From positions 1-64,000 of the forward strand of contig NZ_AOJN01000018.1 of NCBI RefSeq assembly GCF_000337335.1: a DNA stretch of 64,000 nt, in the 5' to 3' direction. This DNA comes from Halorubrum distributum JCM 10118 (GTDB lineage: Archaea > Halobacteriota > Halobacteria > Halobacteriales > Haloferacaceae). Position 1 is the first letter of the stretch. Each line of letters begins with the position of its first letter. A program made the translations under genes and the position numbers. This document shows, piece after piece, positions 42,712 to 51,669 of this stretch. A model generated the notes under the pieces. That model was not told the DNA's origin and did not search any database. It saw nothing but the letters and a program-made list of their open reading frames with translations.

Positions 42712-43080
42712 TCAGCCCTCGATCTCGATCTCCCTGCCGGAGACGGCGCTCTCGACGGTCACGGGGAGCCGGACCGTCAGGATGCCGTTCCGGTACTCGG
42801 CCTCGATGCCGTCCTCGTCGATCGCCTTCGGGAACCGGAACCGCCGGTGGTACGTCCGACGGGTCCCGCGTCGCTCGTCCTCGTGTTCGCCGGCGACGTT
42901 GAGCACGCCGTCGTACCACGAGGCGGTGATCTCCGCGGGGTCGAACCCGGGGAGTTCGACCGAGAGGACGAACTCGCCGTCCTCCTCGTACAGTTCGTAG
43001 TCGTTGCTACCGGATTCGAACAGTCGGCTCGGGAAGTCGAGTCCTTGCGTCCACGTGTTCGCCGGTTCGAGCATGGGCAT
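42712..43080 (-). CDS. Hsp20/alpha-crystallin small heat-shock protein
   Basis: A 122-residue chaperone consisting of a short N-terminal arm and an alpha-crystallin domain (YELYEEDGEFVLSVELPGFD, WYDGVLNVAGEHEDERRGTR, YHRRFRFPKAIDEDGIEAEY). The last strand is NGILTVRLPV. The C-terminal extension lacks an obvious I-x-I motif. A TATA box on the minus strand (TTTTTATAG, about 43123-43131) precedes it by about 43 bases, leaving a short leader. Confidence 0.92.
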   Translation of the reverse strand: MPMLEPANTWTQGLDFPSRLFESGSNDYELYEEDGEFVLSVELPGFDPAEITASWYDGVLNVAGEHEDERRGTRRTYHRRFRFPKAIDEDGIEAEYRNGILTVRLPVTVESAVSGREIEIEG

Positions 43081-43317
43081 TGCTGACCACCTCGAACTCA
43101 GCTGCCACTATGGTTGCGATTCTATAAAAATCTGTTGAATAATGTGGGTATCTAACATTCTCACCCGGCCACGACCCGGTCTCGGGCGCTTCGCCCGCGG
43201 CGTCGACGGGGTCGAGACGCTCGCCCTCGCAGCCCGGTCGACGGCGCGCTGTTGAATATTTCTCCAACGTTCTCGCGATCGCCCCGGATTTATTTCACCC
43301 GCGTGCCACCACGGCGC

Positions 43318-44658
43318 ATGGATCGCGACACCGCCACGCCCGCCGTCGCAGACCTCCCCGGCGAGCGCGCTCGCGAGTGGGTCGACTACCACCACGAGTC
43401 GGCCGCGCCGAGCACCTACGTCTACGAGTTCGTCTGGGACCGCACCGCGCCCGCCGAGGGCCCGTTCTGTACCGACGTCGACGGCAACGTCCTCATGGAC
43501 TTCACGAGCCACGTCGCCGCCGCGCCGCTCGGGTACAACAACCCGCTGATCATGGACCGGCTCGAAGAGTTCGACCTCGTCGACCCGCTGAAGATCGCCG
43601 GGCAGGACTTCTACGCCGCGGGCGGCCCGACGCCGGACGACGGGATCCCCGGCGCCTCGGGGCTCATGGACCGCCTGACGGACCTGACGAGCCACTACGA
43701 CATGGACACCGTCTTCCTCTCGAACTCAGGCGCGGAGGCGGTCGAGAACGCCATCAAGATCGCCTACGACGAGTCGGACGGCGCGAAGTACGCGATCACC
43801 TTCGACGGGGCGTTCCACGGCCGCACGCTGGGCGCGCTCTCGCTCAACCGCTCGAAGGCGGTGTACCGCCGCGACTTCCCCGAGGTCAGCGGCGTGATGG
43901 AGATGCCGTACTGCGACGACCGAACCTGCTCGCCCGAGACCTGCTCGTGCGGCTTCTTCGCTGACGGCGTCTCGCGGCTCCGGAAGAAGCTCGACCCGAA
44001 GCGGGGGAACGTCCACCCGGACGACGTGGCCTACCTGATCATGGAACCGATCCAGGGCGAGGGCGGCTACCGGTTCCCCTCCGAGGCGTTCACGGACGAG
44101 ATCGCGGCGATCACCGACGAACACGACATCACCCTGATCGCCGACGAGATCCAGTCTGGCGTCGGTCGCACCGGCGAGATGTGGGGCTCCGACCACTACG
44201 CGTACGACCCCGACGTGATCGCGAGCGCGAAGGGGCTCCGCGTCGGCGCGACCGTCTCGCGGAGCGACGTGTTCCCCGAGGAGACCGGCCGGCTCTCCTC
44301 GACGTGGGGCGCCGGCGACCTGATCGCCTCGGCGCAGGGCGCGCTCACGCTCGACGCCATCGAGGAGGCGGACCTCATGGACAACGCCGTCGTCCGCGGG
44401 CGACAGTTCAAAGAGACGATACGCGACGCCGACCTCGGTCCCGTCGAGGACGTCCGCGGGAAGGGGCTCCTGCTCGCCGTCGAGTTCGACACGAAGGAGC
44501 GCCGGGACGCGGTCGTCGAGAACGCCTTCGAGCGCGGCCTCCTCACGCTCGCGTGCGGCCACAAGGTCCTCCGGATCCTCCCGCCGCTCGACGTCACCGA
44601 ACGCGAGATCGACCTCGGCTGCGACCTGCTCGCGGCCGCGATCGAGGGCGCGGCGTAG
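43318..44658 (+). CDS. Class III aminotransferase (acetylornithine/GABA type)
   Basis: A 446-residue PLP aminotransferase. The cofactor features are FLSNSGAEAVENAIKIAYDE, AFHGRTLGALSLNRSKAVYR, IMEPIQGEGGYRFPSEAFTD, LIADEIQSGVGRTGEMWGSD and the Schiff-base Lys in VIASAKGLRVGATVSRS. A Cys-rich insertion (YCDDRTCSPETCSCG, residues about 199-213) sits where most family members have a plain loop. The amino donor is unknown. The ATG at 43318 follows an AT-rich element (GGATTTATTTCACC, 43284-43297) at leaderless distance. Confidence 0.9.
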   Translation: MDRDTATPAVADLPGERAREWVDYHHESAAPSTYVYEFVWDRTAPAEGPFCTDVDGNVLMDFTSHVAAAPLGYNNPLIMDRLEEFDLVDPLKIAGQDFYAAGGPTPDDGIPGASGLMDRLTDLTSHYDMDTVFLSNSGAEAVENAIKIAYDESDGAKYAITFDGAFHGRTLGALSLNRSKAVYRRDFPEVSGVMEMPYCDDRTCSPETCSCGFFADGVSRLRKKLDPKRGNVHPDDVAYLIMEPIQGEGGYRFPSEAFTDEIAAITDEHDITLIADEIQSGVGRTGEMWGSDHYAYDPDVIASAKGLRVGATVSRSDVFPEETGRLSSTWGAGDLIASAQGALTLDAIEEADLMDNAVVRGRQFKETIRDADLGPVEDVRGKGLLLAVEFDTKERRDAVVENAFERGLLTLACGHKVLRILPPLDVTEREIDLGCDLLAAAIEGAA

Positions 44659-44676
44659 GTTCGCCGTCGTCGCTCG

Positions 44677-45321
44677 CTACCGGTCCGCGTACCACTCCGC
44701 GAACTTTTCCAAGGCGCGGCCGCGGTGTGACACCGCGTTCTTCCGGTCGGTGTCCATCTCCGCGAACGTCTCGCCGTCGTGTTCGAAGATCGGGTCGTAG
44801 CCGAACCCGCCGTCGCCACGCGGCGCGACGATCCGGCCCGGGACGTACCCCTCGAACAGCTTGACCGGGAGGGGGTCGGTCCCGTCGGATCCTCCCGCTC
44901 CGCGCTCCTCGTCCGGGCCCGCCGCCGCGGCCGCGTCGCGGTCGCCCCGGTCCACGGGGTCGGGGCTCGCGGCGAACCCCTCGCCGTCGCAGTAGCCGAG
45001 CACGCACCGGAAGGCGGCGCGGCGGTCGTCGAGGTCGGCGGCGATCTCGTGGACGCGCTCGATCCCGAGGGTGTCCTCGACGTACGACGAGTACGGGCCC
45101 GGGAAGCCGTCGAGCCCCTCGACGAACAGCCCCGCGTCGTCGACGAGGACGGGCGCGTCCGCGTGGCGGTACGCCTCGCGGGCCCCCCGGGCCGCGATCG
45201 GGCCGAGCTCGTCGGCTTGGACCTCCGCGTAGTCGAAGTCGAGCCGCTCCACCGAGCCGTCCGGGAGGTACCGCTCCGCCTCGCGTACCTTCCCGGGGTT
45301 CGTCGTCACGTACCTGAGCAC
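44677..45321 (-). CDS. XTP/dITP diphosphatase (HAM1/RdgB)
   Basis: A 214-residue house-cleaning nucleotidase that hydrolyses non-canonical purine nucleoside triphosphates to monophosphates. Markers: YVTTNPGKVREAERYL, VLVDDAGLFVEGLDGFPGPY, a core EGYVPGRIVAPRGDGGFGYD and PIFEHDGETFAEM, ending KNAVSHRGRALEKF. An acidic, low-complexity insertion of about 28 residues (residues about 118-145) interrupts the usually continuous sheet. Confidence 0.92.
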   Translation of the reverse strand: MLRYVTTNPGKVREAERYLPDGSVERLDFDYAEVQADELGPIAARGAREAYRHADAPVLVDDAGLFVEGLDGFPGPYSSYVEDTLGIERVHEIAADLDDRRAAFRCVLGYCDGEGFAASPDPVDRGDRDAAAAAGPDEERGAGGSDGTDPLPVKLFEGYVPGRIVAPRGDGGFGYDPIFEHDGETFAEMDTDRKNAVSHRGRALEKFAEWYADR

Positions 45322-45432
45322 GGATCGCCGTGGGCGCGCGCCCGAGGAATAGGCGTCGGTCGCGGGCGGGCGGCGGCGGACCGCCCGCCGCGCGCCAGTA
45401 CGTTTTTGTCAACGCACCGGAATCCGTTGCGT

Positions 45433-45846
45433 ATGGCCCTCCCTACGTTCGAGAAGAAGCGACTCATCGGGCTCATCGCGATCCTGTCGTTCGGGCTCAC
45501 ATCGCTGTCCGCCGTCCTCCTCCCGGCTCCGCTCGTGACGCTGGGGCCGGCCCTGTTCATCACCGGCTTCTTCATCCTCATCCCGCTGGTGTTGGTGCTC
45601 GGCGAGCAGTTCCCGCTCGTTGCGTCCGACGAGGACGACGCGGCCTCTGCGACCGCCGAACGGCCGGTGGCGGCGCTGCGCGACCGCTACGCGAGCGGCG
45701 AGATAGACGAGGCGGAGTTCGAACGCCGGCTCGACCGCCTGCTCGCGACCGAGGACCTCGACGAGCGGTTCGACCAGGTCGAGTCCGACGGGACGGGGTC
45801 CGTCGAGGCCGGCGACCACCGGGAGCGCGACCTCGAACTGGAGTGA
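45433..45846 (+). CDS. Two-helix membrane protein with SHOCT-like domain
   Basis: A 137-residue protein with two transmembrane helices (LIGLIAILSFGLTSLSAVLL and LGPALFITGFFILIPLVLVL). A SHOCT-like motif follows (PVAALRDRYASGEIDEAEFE and RRLDRLLAT), a short helical module common in haloarchaeal membrane proteins and thought to mediate oligomerisation. The acidic tail is disordered. The ATG at 45433 lies about 30 bases after GTACGTTTTTG, a possible TATA element. Confidence 0.82.
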   Translation: MALPTFEKKRLIGLIAILSFGLTSLSAVLLPAPLVTLGPALFITGFFILIPLVLVLGEQFPLVASDEDDAASATAERPVAALRDRYASGEIDEAEFERRLDRLLATEDLDERFDQVESDGTGSVEAGDHRERDLELE

Positions 45847-45859
45847 GTCGCCGCGCGGC

Positions 45860-46942
45860 TCAGGGGTCGACGCGGACGAGCCACGCCTCGGGGTCGTCGA
45901 TCTCTCCGGCGGTCGGGAGGTTCTCGGCGCGCTCCCAGACGGCGCCCGCGGCCTCGACGCCGCGCGCGTCGGCGACGTGCCGGAAGAAGGCGGCGCCGCG
46001 CTCGTACTGCCGCCGCTTGAGCCCGAGGCCGAGCAGGCGCCGCGCGAGCCGGCGCACGGGGCCGCCCCCGCCGCGGCGCTCGTCGAGCTTCCGTCGGAGG
46101 TCCGCGTACTCGCCGTCGAACGCGCGGTCCATCAGCACCTCGGCGTACCCCTCGACCGCGGTCATCGCGGTCTGGAGCTCCGCGAACGCATCGGGGTCGA
46201 GCCCGCGGCCGGTCATTCCCTCGACGCCGCCGACCATCCCCTCGACGCCGCGCTCGACGCGCGACTCCAGGTACTTCGGCAGCCACGGCGCCGCGCCGAA
46301 CTCGGCGGCGTGGGTCACCTCGTGGAACGCGATCCACCGGCGGAACCGGGGGTAGTCGACGTCGAGCGCGCTCGCGACAGCGACGATGTTCGGATGGACG
46401 AAGTAGAGCCCGTGCTCGGCGTCCGGCTCGTCGGCCAGCAGGAGCGGGTCGTACTGGCCGAGGACGTTTCGCGCGAGGAAGCCCAGCGCGAACGCCATCG
46501 ACCCCGTGTTGGCGACCCGCGAGAGGTCCTGTGCGAAGGCGGCGCCGGGCGCGGGTCCGCCCGGTCCGGGCGCGCTGTCCGGCATCACGTCGATCGAATC
46601 GGTTCCGGGGTTCCCGACCGCTCCGGCCTCCGCGCCGTCGCCGGCCGCGGCCGCCTCGATCGGGTCCATCACGCGCCGGAAGGTACCGACGCTCGCGTCG
46701 ATCCAGTGATGGCGGTTCTGCACCTCGACGGTGTCGGGAACGTCGAACTCGATCCCGGCCACCTCGGCCAGCCGCGAGCGCGCGTCGCGGACGTCGGCGG
46801 CGTACCCCGCGCGCTCCGCGTCGGAGAGCGCGATCGACCCGGGGTCCGTGGCGTCCTTCGCGGCCGCCGCGGCCCGGTCCCAGTCGACGACGCCCGGCCC
46901 CTCGGCCTCGGCGACGGTCCGGACGCTTCGGAGGATGTCCAT
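45860..46942 (-). CDS. DUF2342-type putative zinc metalloprotease
   Basis: A 360-residue protein matching the DUF2342 family, often described as zinc-dependent metalloproteases or F420-biosynthesis-associated proteins. The metal motif is HEVTHAAEF (HExxH, residues about 207-215), followed by a downstream Glu-containing helix (MTAVEGYAEVLMDRAFDGEY). An early conserved segment reads HHWIDASVGTFRRVMDPIEA. No signal peptide is visible. The ATG at 46942 is chosen because upstream coding looks non-specific and a TATA-like element is absent from the longer reading. Confidence 0.82.
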   Translation of the reverse strand: MDILRSVRTVAEAEGPGVVDWDRAAAAAKDATDPGSIALSDAERAGYAADVRDARSRLAEVAGIEFDVPDTVEVQNRHHWIDASVGTFRRVMDPIEAAAAGDGAEAGAVGNPGTDSIDVMPDSAPGPGGPAPGAAFAQDLSRVANTGSMAFALGFLARNVLGQYDPLLLADEPDAEHGLYFVHPNIVAVASALDVDYPRFRRWIAFHEVTHAAEFGAAPWLPKYLESRVERGVEGMVGGVEGMTGRGLDPDAFAELQTAMTAVEGYAEVLMDRAFDGEYADLRRKLDERRGGGGPVRRLARRLLGLGLKRRQYERGAAFFRHVADARGVEAAGAVWERAENLPTAGEIDDPEAWLVRVDP

Positions 46943-47130
46943 ACGGATCCGACGGGCGGCCGCCCCAAAGCGCTTGTGTCGACCGTCCCCGCGCCGACTG
47001 GCTCGCCGCGACCCCCAGCGCTGAGAGCGCGGCGTCGAAGGTCCCGGCAACGAGGGTCCCGGCGCCGAGGGCCCCGGCGCCGAGCGCCGACACCGACGTT
47101 TTCTTGTCGGCCGCCCCACAGCCTCGGAGC

Positions 47131-48207
47131 ATGGACGACGAGCGCAGCGCGTTCCTCGACGACCTCCTCGCGACGCCGAGCCCCTCGGGCTTCGAGACGG
47201 CCGTCCAGCGGGTCTGGACCGACTACGTCCGCGAGTTTGCCGACCGGGTCGACACCGACGCGTACGGCAACGCCGTCGCGGTCCACGAGGGCGATCCCGA
47301 CGCCCCGGCGATCGCTGTCACCGGCCACGCCGACGAGATCGGGTTCATCGTCCGCGACGTGCTCGACGACGGCTTCCTCCGGATCGGCCGGATCGGCGGC
47401 TCCGACCGCACCGTCTCGAAGGGCCAGCACGTCACGGTCCACGCCGACGAGCCGGTCCAGGGCGTCGTCGGCCAGACGGCGATCCACCTGCGGGACGAGG
47501 GCGACGACGACTACGAGGACGTCGCGGCCCAGTTCGTCGACATCGGCGCCGAGGACGCCGACGAGGCGCGCGCCCACGTCGAGGTCGGCGACCCCGTCAC
47601 GTTCTCGACGGGCCGCCGCGACCTCGTCGGGGACCGGATCGCCGCCCGCGGGGTCGACAACCGGGCCGGTGCGTGGGCGGCCGCGGAGGGGCTCCGCCGC
47701 GCCGCCGCGGCCGATGTCGACGCCACCGTCTACGCCGTCTCGACCGTTCAGGAGGAGGTCGGACTCCAGGGCGCGCGGATGGTCGGGGTCGACCTCGACG
47801 ACGTCGACGCGTTCGTCGCGGTCGACGTCACCCACGCGACCGACAACCCGGACGTCGACCGCGAGCGACGCGGTCCGATCGAGCTCGGCGCGGGTCCGGT
47901 GATCGGTCGGGGCAGCGCGAACCACCCGGTCCTCGTCGACCTCGCGCGCGACGCGGCCGAGGACGCCGGCGTCGAGGTCCAGCTCCAGGCGGCCGGCATC
48001 CGCACCGGCACCGACGCGGACGCGTTCTACACTGCCCGGGGCGGCGTGCCCGCGCTCAACGTCTCGATCCCGAACCGGTACATGCACACGCCGGTCGAGG
48101 TGATCGACACCGGGGACCTCGACGCGGTCGCCGACCTCCTCGCCGCGATCGGCGCGGCGGCGGGCGATCTCGACGCGGCGGAGTCGCCGTTCGCCGTCGA
48201 CGTCTGA
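47131..48207 (+). CDS. M42-family glutamyl/TET-type aminopeptidase
   Basis: A 358-residue metallopeptidase. Metal-binding residues are visible: VTGHADEIGFIVRDV (His), GVDNRAGAWAAAEGL (Asp), STVQEEVGLQGARM (Glu-Glu), VAVDVTHATDNPDV and a final His in NRYMHTPVEVIDTGDL. M42 enzymes form large tetrahedral (TET) complexes that trim peptides released by the proteasome. It is transcribed away from the DUF2342 gene. Confidence 0.92.
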   Translation: MDDERSAFLDDLLATPSPSGFETAVQRVWTDYVREFADRVDTDAYGNAVAVHEGDPDAPAIAVTGHADEIGFIVRDVLDDGFLRIGRIGGSDRTVSKGQHVTVHADEPVQGVVGQTAIHLRDEGDDDYEDVAAQFVDIGAEDADEARAHVEVGDPVTFSTGRRDLVGDRIAARGVDNRAGAWAAAEGLRRAAAADVDATVYAVSTVQEEVGLQGARMVGVDLDDVDAFVAVDVTHATDNPDVDRERRGPIELGAGPVIGRGSANHPVLVDLARDAAEDAGVEVQLQAAGIRTGTDADAFYTARGGVPALNVSIPNRYMHTPVEVIDTGDLDAVADLLAAIGAAAGDLDAAESPFAVDV

Positions 48208-48301
48208 GCGCGCCTCGCCACGACAAACCGGGGCACGGCGGCGTCAAAACGGAACTGTTTTACTACCGTCTTTCCTACCGTAGATTGCGACGAACGGACG
48301 T

Positions 48302-48376
48302 GCTCTGGTGGTGTAGTCCGGCCAATCATATCACCCTCTCACGGTGATGACCTGGGTTCAAATCCCAGCCGGAGCA
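48302..48376 (+). tRNA. tRNA-Glu(CTC)
   Basis: A 75-base cloverleaf. The acceptor stem GCTCTGG pairs with CCGGAGC through one G-T wobble. The anticodon arm is TCACC, loop CTCTCAC, GGTGA, giving anticodon CTC (codon GAG). The T-arm is CTGGG, TTCAAAT, CCCAG. The discriminator base is A and CCA is not encoded. No intron is visible. Confidence 0.96.
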
Positions 48377-48513
48377 TTTCTCTCACGACGCGACCAACCG
48401 ACGAGGAGTCCCCTCGTCGCTTCGATCGCGCCCGCCGAACCGCGTCGCCCGGCTTCGGTCGGGTCGGTACGGCTCCCCACACTTATCCGAAGGCCGGCCG
48501 TCCACCGACACAG

Positions 48514-49938
48514 ATGCCCGACGAGCCGAGCGGCCGTAACCTCGACGGCGACGCCCCGGTCGCGGAGTCGGTCGTCGAGACCGAGTCGGCGACGATCACC
48601 GACGACGCCGAGCTCGAACGCACCATCGGGCTGACCGGCGGCCTCGCGATCGGGATCGGGACGATGATCGGCGCCGGGATCTTCGTGTTCCCCGGGCTCG
48701 CGGGCGGAGCGATCGGGACCGCGGCGGCCGCCTCGTTCGCCGTCGGCGGGGTGATCGCGCTCCTCGTCGCGCTCCCGACCTCCGAGCTCGCGACGGCGAT
48801 GCCGCGGAGCGGCGGCGGCTACTACTTCATCTCGCGGGGGCTCGGGACGCTCGCCGGGACCGTCATCGGCCTTTCGCTGTGGCTCGGGCTCGTGTTCGCG
48901 ACCGCCTTCTACCTCGTCGGGCTCGGCTACTACGCGCTCGACGCGCTCGCGCAGGTCGGGCTCGCGGTCGGCGCCGGTTCGGACGCGATCGTCTCCGTCA
49001 TCGCCGTCCTCGCCGGGGGCGCGTTCACCGTCCTGAACGTCACGGGAACCGAGAACGCCGCCAAGCTCCAGAACGGGATCGTCGCGCTCCTGCTCTCGAT
49101 GCTGGTCGCGTTCCTCGGGTTCGGCCTGCTGGAGGCGTTCGGGGTCGTCGCCGTCGACACGCCGCCCGGGCAGGCCGCGAACGTCTGGGGTGCCGGACCG
49201 GTCCTCTCGGTCGCCGCGCTCGTGTTCACCTCCTACCTCGGGTTCGCGCAGGTGGCGACTGTGGCCGGGGAGATGAAAGACCCCGGTCGGAACCTCCCGC
49301 TCGCGATGGTCGGCTCCGTGGTGATCGTCACGGTCCTGTACGTGCTGACCATCTTCGTCGCGACGAACATCTTCACGCGGGACGCGCTGCTCGCCGCCGG
49401 CGAGACCGCGATAGTCGAGGTCGGCCGCGCGCTGCTCGGCCCGGCCGGGGCGCTCGTGATCATCGTCGGCGGACTGTTGGCGACGATGTCGTCGGCGAAC
49501 GCCTCGATCCTCAGCACCTCGCGGGCGATCTACGGCGTCTCGAAGGACGCGCTCCTCCCGCGGTGGGCGAGCCGGATCAACCTGCGGTACGGCACGCCGC
49601 ACGTCGCCCTCGGCATGGCCGGCGGTCCCGTCGTCGTCCTCGCGGCGACCGGACAGGTCCAGCTGCTCGCCGAGGTCGCCTCCTTCCTCCACCTGATCAT
49701 GTACGGGCTGATGTGCGTCGCGCTCGTCGCCATCCGCCGGGACCGGCCCGCGTGGTACGACCCCGACTTCGTCGTGCCCGGGGGGCCCGTTATCCCGGTC
49801 CTCGGCGCCCTCGCCAGCTTCGGGCTGATCGCGTTCATGAACCGGCTCTCGATCCTCGTCGGGATCGCGGTCATCGCCGCCACGGCCGGGTGGTACTTCT
49901 ATTACGCCCGCGACGTGTCGCTCAAGGGGGCCCTGTAA
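48514..49938 (+). CDS. APC-superfamily amino-acid permease
   Basis: A 474-residue transporter with about twelve hydrophobic helices. Helix one contains the substrate-ion site of the LeuT fold (GGLAIGIGTMIGAGIFVFPG). The soluble N-terminus is about 40 residues and acidic. The final helix ends just before the stop. The stop codon directly abuts the ATG of a Usp gene, an arrangement frequent in haloarchaea and suggestive of cytoplasmic control of the transporter by the Usp partner. Confidence 0.92.
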   Translation: MPDEPSGRNLDGDAPVAESVVETESATITDDAELERTIGLTGGLAIGIGTMIGAGIFVFPGLAGGAIGTAAAASFAVGGVIALLVALPTSELATAMPRSGGGYYFISRGLGTLAGTVIGLSLWLGLVFATAFYLVGLGYYALDALAQVGLAVGAGSDAIVSVIAVLAGGAFTVLNVTGTENAAKLQNGIVALLLSMLVAFLGFGLLEAFGVVAVDTPPGQAANVWGAGPVLSVAALVFTSYLGFAQVATVAGEMKDPGRNLPLAMVGSVVIVTVLYVLTIFVATNIFTRDALLAAGETAIVEVGRALLGPAGALVIIVGGLLATMSSANASILSTSRAIYGVSKDALLPRWASRINLRYGTPHVALGMAGGPVVVLAATGQVQLLAEVASFLHLIMYGLMCVALVAIRRDRPAWYDPDFVVPGGPVIPVLGALASFGLIAFMNRLSILVGIAVIAATAGWYFYYARDVSLKGAL

Positions 49939-50763
49939 ATGACACGCGTACTCGTACCCGTCGCGGTGCTCGAGGGAGGGAGCGTCTCACCCGGCCTGAT
50001 ATCGCTGCTCGGCGCCGTCGACGTCACCGTGCTCGGCTACCACGTCCTGCCGGAGCAGACGCCGCCGGACCAGGCCCGGCTCCAGTTCGGGGAGCGCGCG
50101 ACGTCCGCCCTGGAGGACATCAGTCAGGAGTTCGCGGCCGCGGGCGGCGCGGCCGACCACCGGCTCGTGTTCACCCACGACCGCGAGCAGACGATCGAGC
50201 GGGTGACCGACGAGGTCGACGCCGACGCGTTCGCCGTCCCCGGAACGACCGGTGACGTCGAGCGGGTCCTGGTGTCGCTTTCGGGCGACGTCGACGCCGA
50301 CCGGATCCTCTCGTTCGTCGGTGCGCTCGTCGGCGACCGCGACATCGGCGTCACCCTGTTCCTCGCGGCGGGAGCCGGAATGCCCGGCGACGGCGTCGCA
50401 GACGCCGCCGCGTCCGAGAGCCCCGCTCCGGCCGGCGGCGACGCGGGCGACGGTACCGACGCCCGGCTGGCGGCCGCGGCCGACCGCCTCCGCGAGCGGG
50501 GGCTCGACGTTGACACGGCGACGGCGGCGGAGGGCTCGCCGTTCGACGCGCTGATCGACGCGGTGCCCGGCCACGACGCGGTCGTGATGGGCGAGCGCGC
50601 GCCCTCGTTCCGGTCGTTCGTGTTCGGCGAGGAGAGCGAGCGCGTCGCGGCCGCCTCCGTCGGTCCCGTCCTCGTCGTCCGCGACCGCCGAGCGGACGAC
50701 GAGTCCGACGAGGACGCGGCGGCGTCTGCCGCCGACGACACGGCGCCTGCCGCCGACGAGTAG
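49939..50763 (+). CDS. Tandem UspA-domain protein paired with the APC permease
   Basis: A 274-residue protein with two UspA folds: residues about 1-145 (MTRVLVPVAVLEGGSVSPGL) and a second whose nucleotide-loop region is VVMGERAPSFRSFVFGEESE. The loops are degenerate, so ATP binding is doubtful. It starts immediately after the permease stop and is surely co-transcribed with it; the likely role is regulation of that transporter. The acidic tail is disordered. Confidence 0.87.
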   Translation: MTRVLVPVAVLEGGSVSPGLISLLGAVDVTVLGYHVLPEQTPPDQARLQFGERATSALEDISQEFAAAGGAADHRLVFTHDREQTIERVTDEVDADAFAVPGTTGDVERVLVSLSGDVDADRILSFVGALVGDRDIGVTLFLAAGAGMPGDGVADAAASESPAPAGGDAGDGTDARLAAAADRLRERGLDVDTATAAEGSPFDALIDAVPGHDAVVMGERAPSFRSFVFGEESERVAAASVGPVLVVRDRRADDESDEDAAASAADDTAPAADE

Positions 50764-50793
50764 GACGGGCCGGCGCGGCGTCGTTCGGAGGTC

Positions 50794-51222
50794 CTACCGC
50801 TCGCTGCTGACCGACACCGTCTCCCGTTCGAACCCCGCCTCGTCGCCGCGCCAGCGCCACGAGCCGACGAACGGGGAGCCGTCGAGCGCACAGATCACGT
50901 ACGAGTAGCCGGGCCACGTCGCCCGCGAGGCGTCCGTCTCGCTCGGGTGCGCCGGTCCCGCCGGGTGCGAGTGGTAGAAGCCGACCACCTCACGGCCGTC
51001 GGCCTCGATCGCCTCGAACAGTTCGAGCTGCTCCTCGGGGTCGATCCGGTACCGGACCGCGGGCGCGTCGGCGACGTTCTCCGCCTCGTGGGCGCGCGCG
51101 ACAACGCTCGGCTCGTCGCCGTTGCCGCGCGTCCCGGCCAGCACGCCACAGACCTCCTCGGCGCCGCCCGCGTCGGCGTGCCGGACCACGTCGTCGTAGG
51201 CCTCCCGAGCGAACTCGATCAT
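50794..51222 (-). CDS. JAMM/MPN+ metalloprotease
   Basis: A 142-residue single-domain protease with a complete JAMM motif: the Glu in EEVCGVLAGTRG near residue 22, and HSHPAGPAHPSETDASRATW (His, His, Asp ligands) near residues 84-103. In haloarchaea such proteins (HvJAMM1) cleave ubiquitin-like SAMP conjugates. Others act on cysteine or thiocarboxylate sulfur carriers. No SAMP or E1 gene is adjacent. Confidence 0.9.
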   Translation of the reverse strand: MIEFAREAYDDVVRHADAGGAEEVCGVLAGTRGNGDEPSVVARAHEAENVADAPAVRYRIDPEEQLELFEAIEADGREVVGFYHSHPAGPAHPSETDASRATWPGYSYVICALDGSPFVGSWRWRGDEAGFERETVSVSSER

Positions 51223-51346
51223 ACGCGGACAACGGAGGGGCGCCGGATAAGTCCGTCTCGACCGGGGGTCGGCGCGCCGCCGAAGGTCGCGAGGCGGAGC
51301 GACGTTGAGTCGGAGCGGCGGCGAGGTGTCGATGCGGTGGCCGTCG

Positions 51347-51577
51347 TCACCGGTTCAACCGCCAGCGGATCGCCGCGGCCGCGAGGAGGACCGTCCCGAA
51401 CGTGACGGCGCCGGAGATCAGCGCGCCGCGGACGCTCGTCGCGCCGGTCGCGAACGCGCTCGCGGAGGCGGCGCCGCCGACCGCCGCCGCCCCGCCGGCC
51501 AGCCCGCCGAACCCGATACAGCAGAGGCTCAGCAGGCTCACGGCGGACAGCGACCCGAGGATGCCGTCGTCGCTCAT
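51347..51577 (-). CDS. Small Gly/Ala-rich membrane protein
   Basis: A 76-residue protein with two hydrophobic segments (AVSLLSLCCIGFGGLAGGAA and GALISGAVTFGTVLLAAAAI) and a C-terminal RWRLNR that should face the cytoplasm. A CC pair in the first helix is notable. No family recognised. It is divergent to the helicase gene. Confidence 0.65.
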   Translation of the reverse strand: MSDDGILGSLSAVSLLSLCCIGFGGLAGGAAAVGGAASASAFATGATSVRGALISGAVTFGTVLLAAAAIRWRLNR

Positions 51578-51669
51578 CGTCGCTTCGCCCTTTCGCCCCG
51601 GACTACCAATAGGTGTCGCCCCCGCGGCCCAAGCGAGGGTTTAATTCGGCCAGCCCGCGAGGGCGTCGT

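Noticed and set aside
47035..47095. Imperfect 15-base GAGGGTCCCGGCGCC repeats before the M42 gene
   Set aside because: Only about three diverged units of simple GC-rich sequence; too weak to list as a repeat.
48302..48513. tRNA-Glu as an integration site for a provirus or plasmid
   Set aside because: No integrase, no repeated tRNA 3' end and only housekeeping genes downstream.
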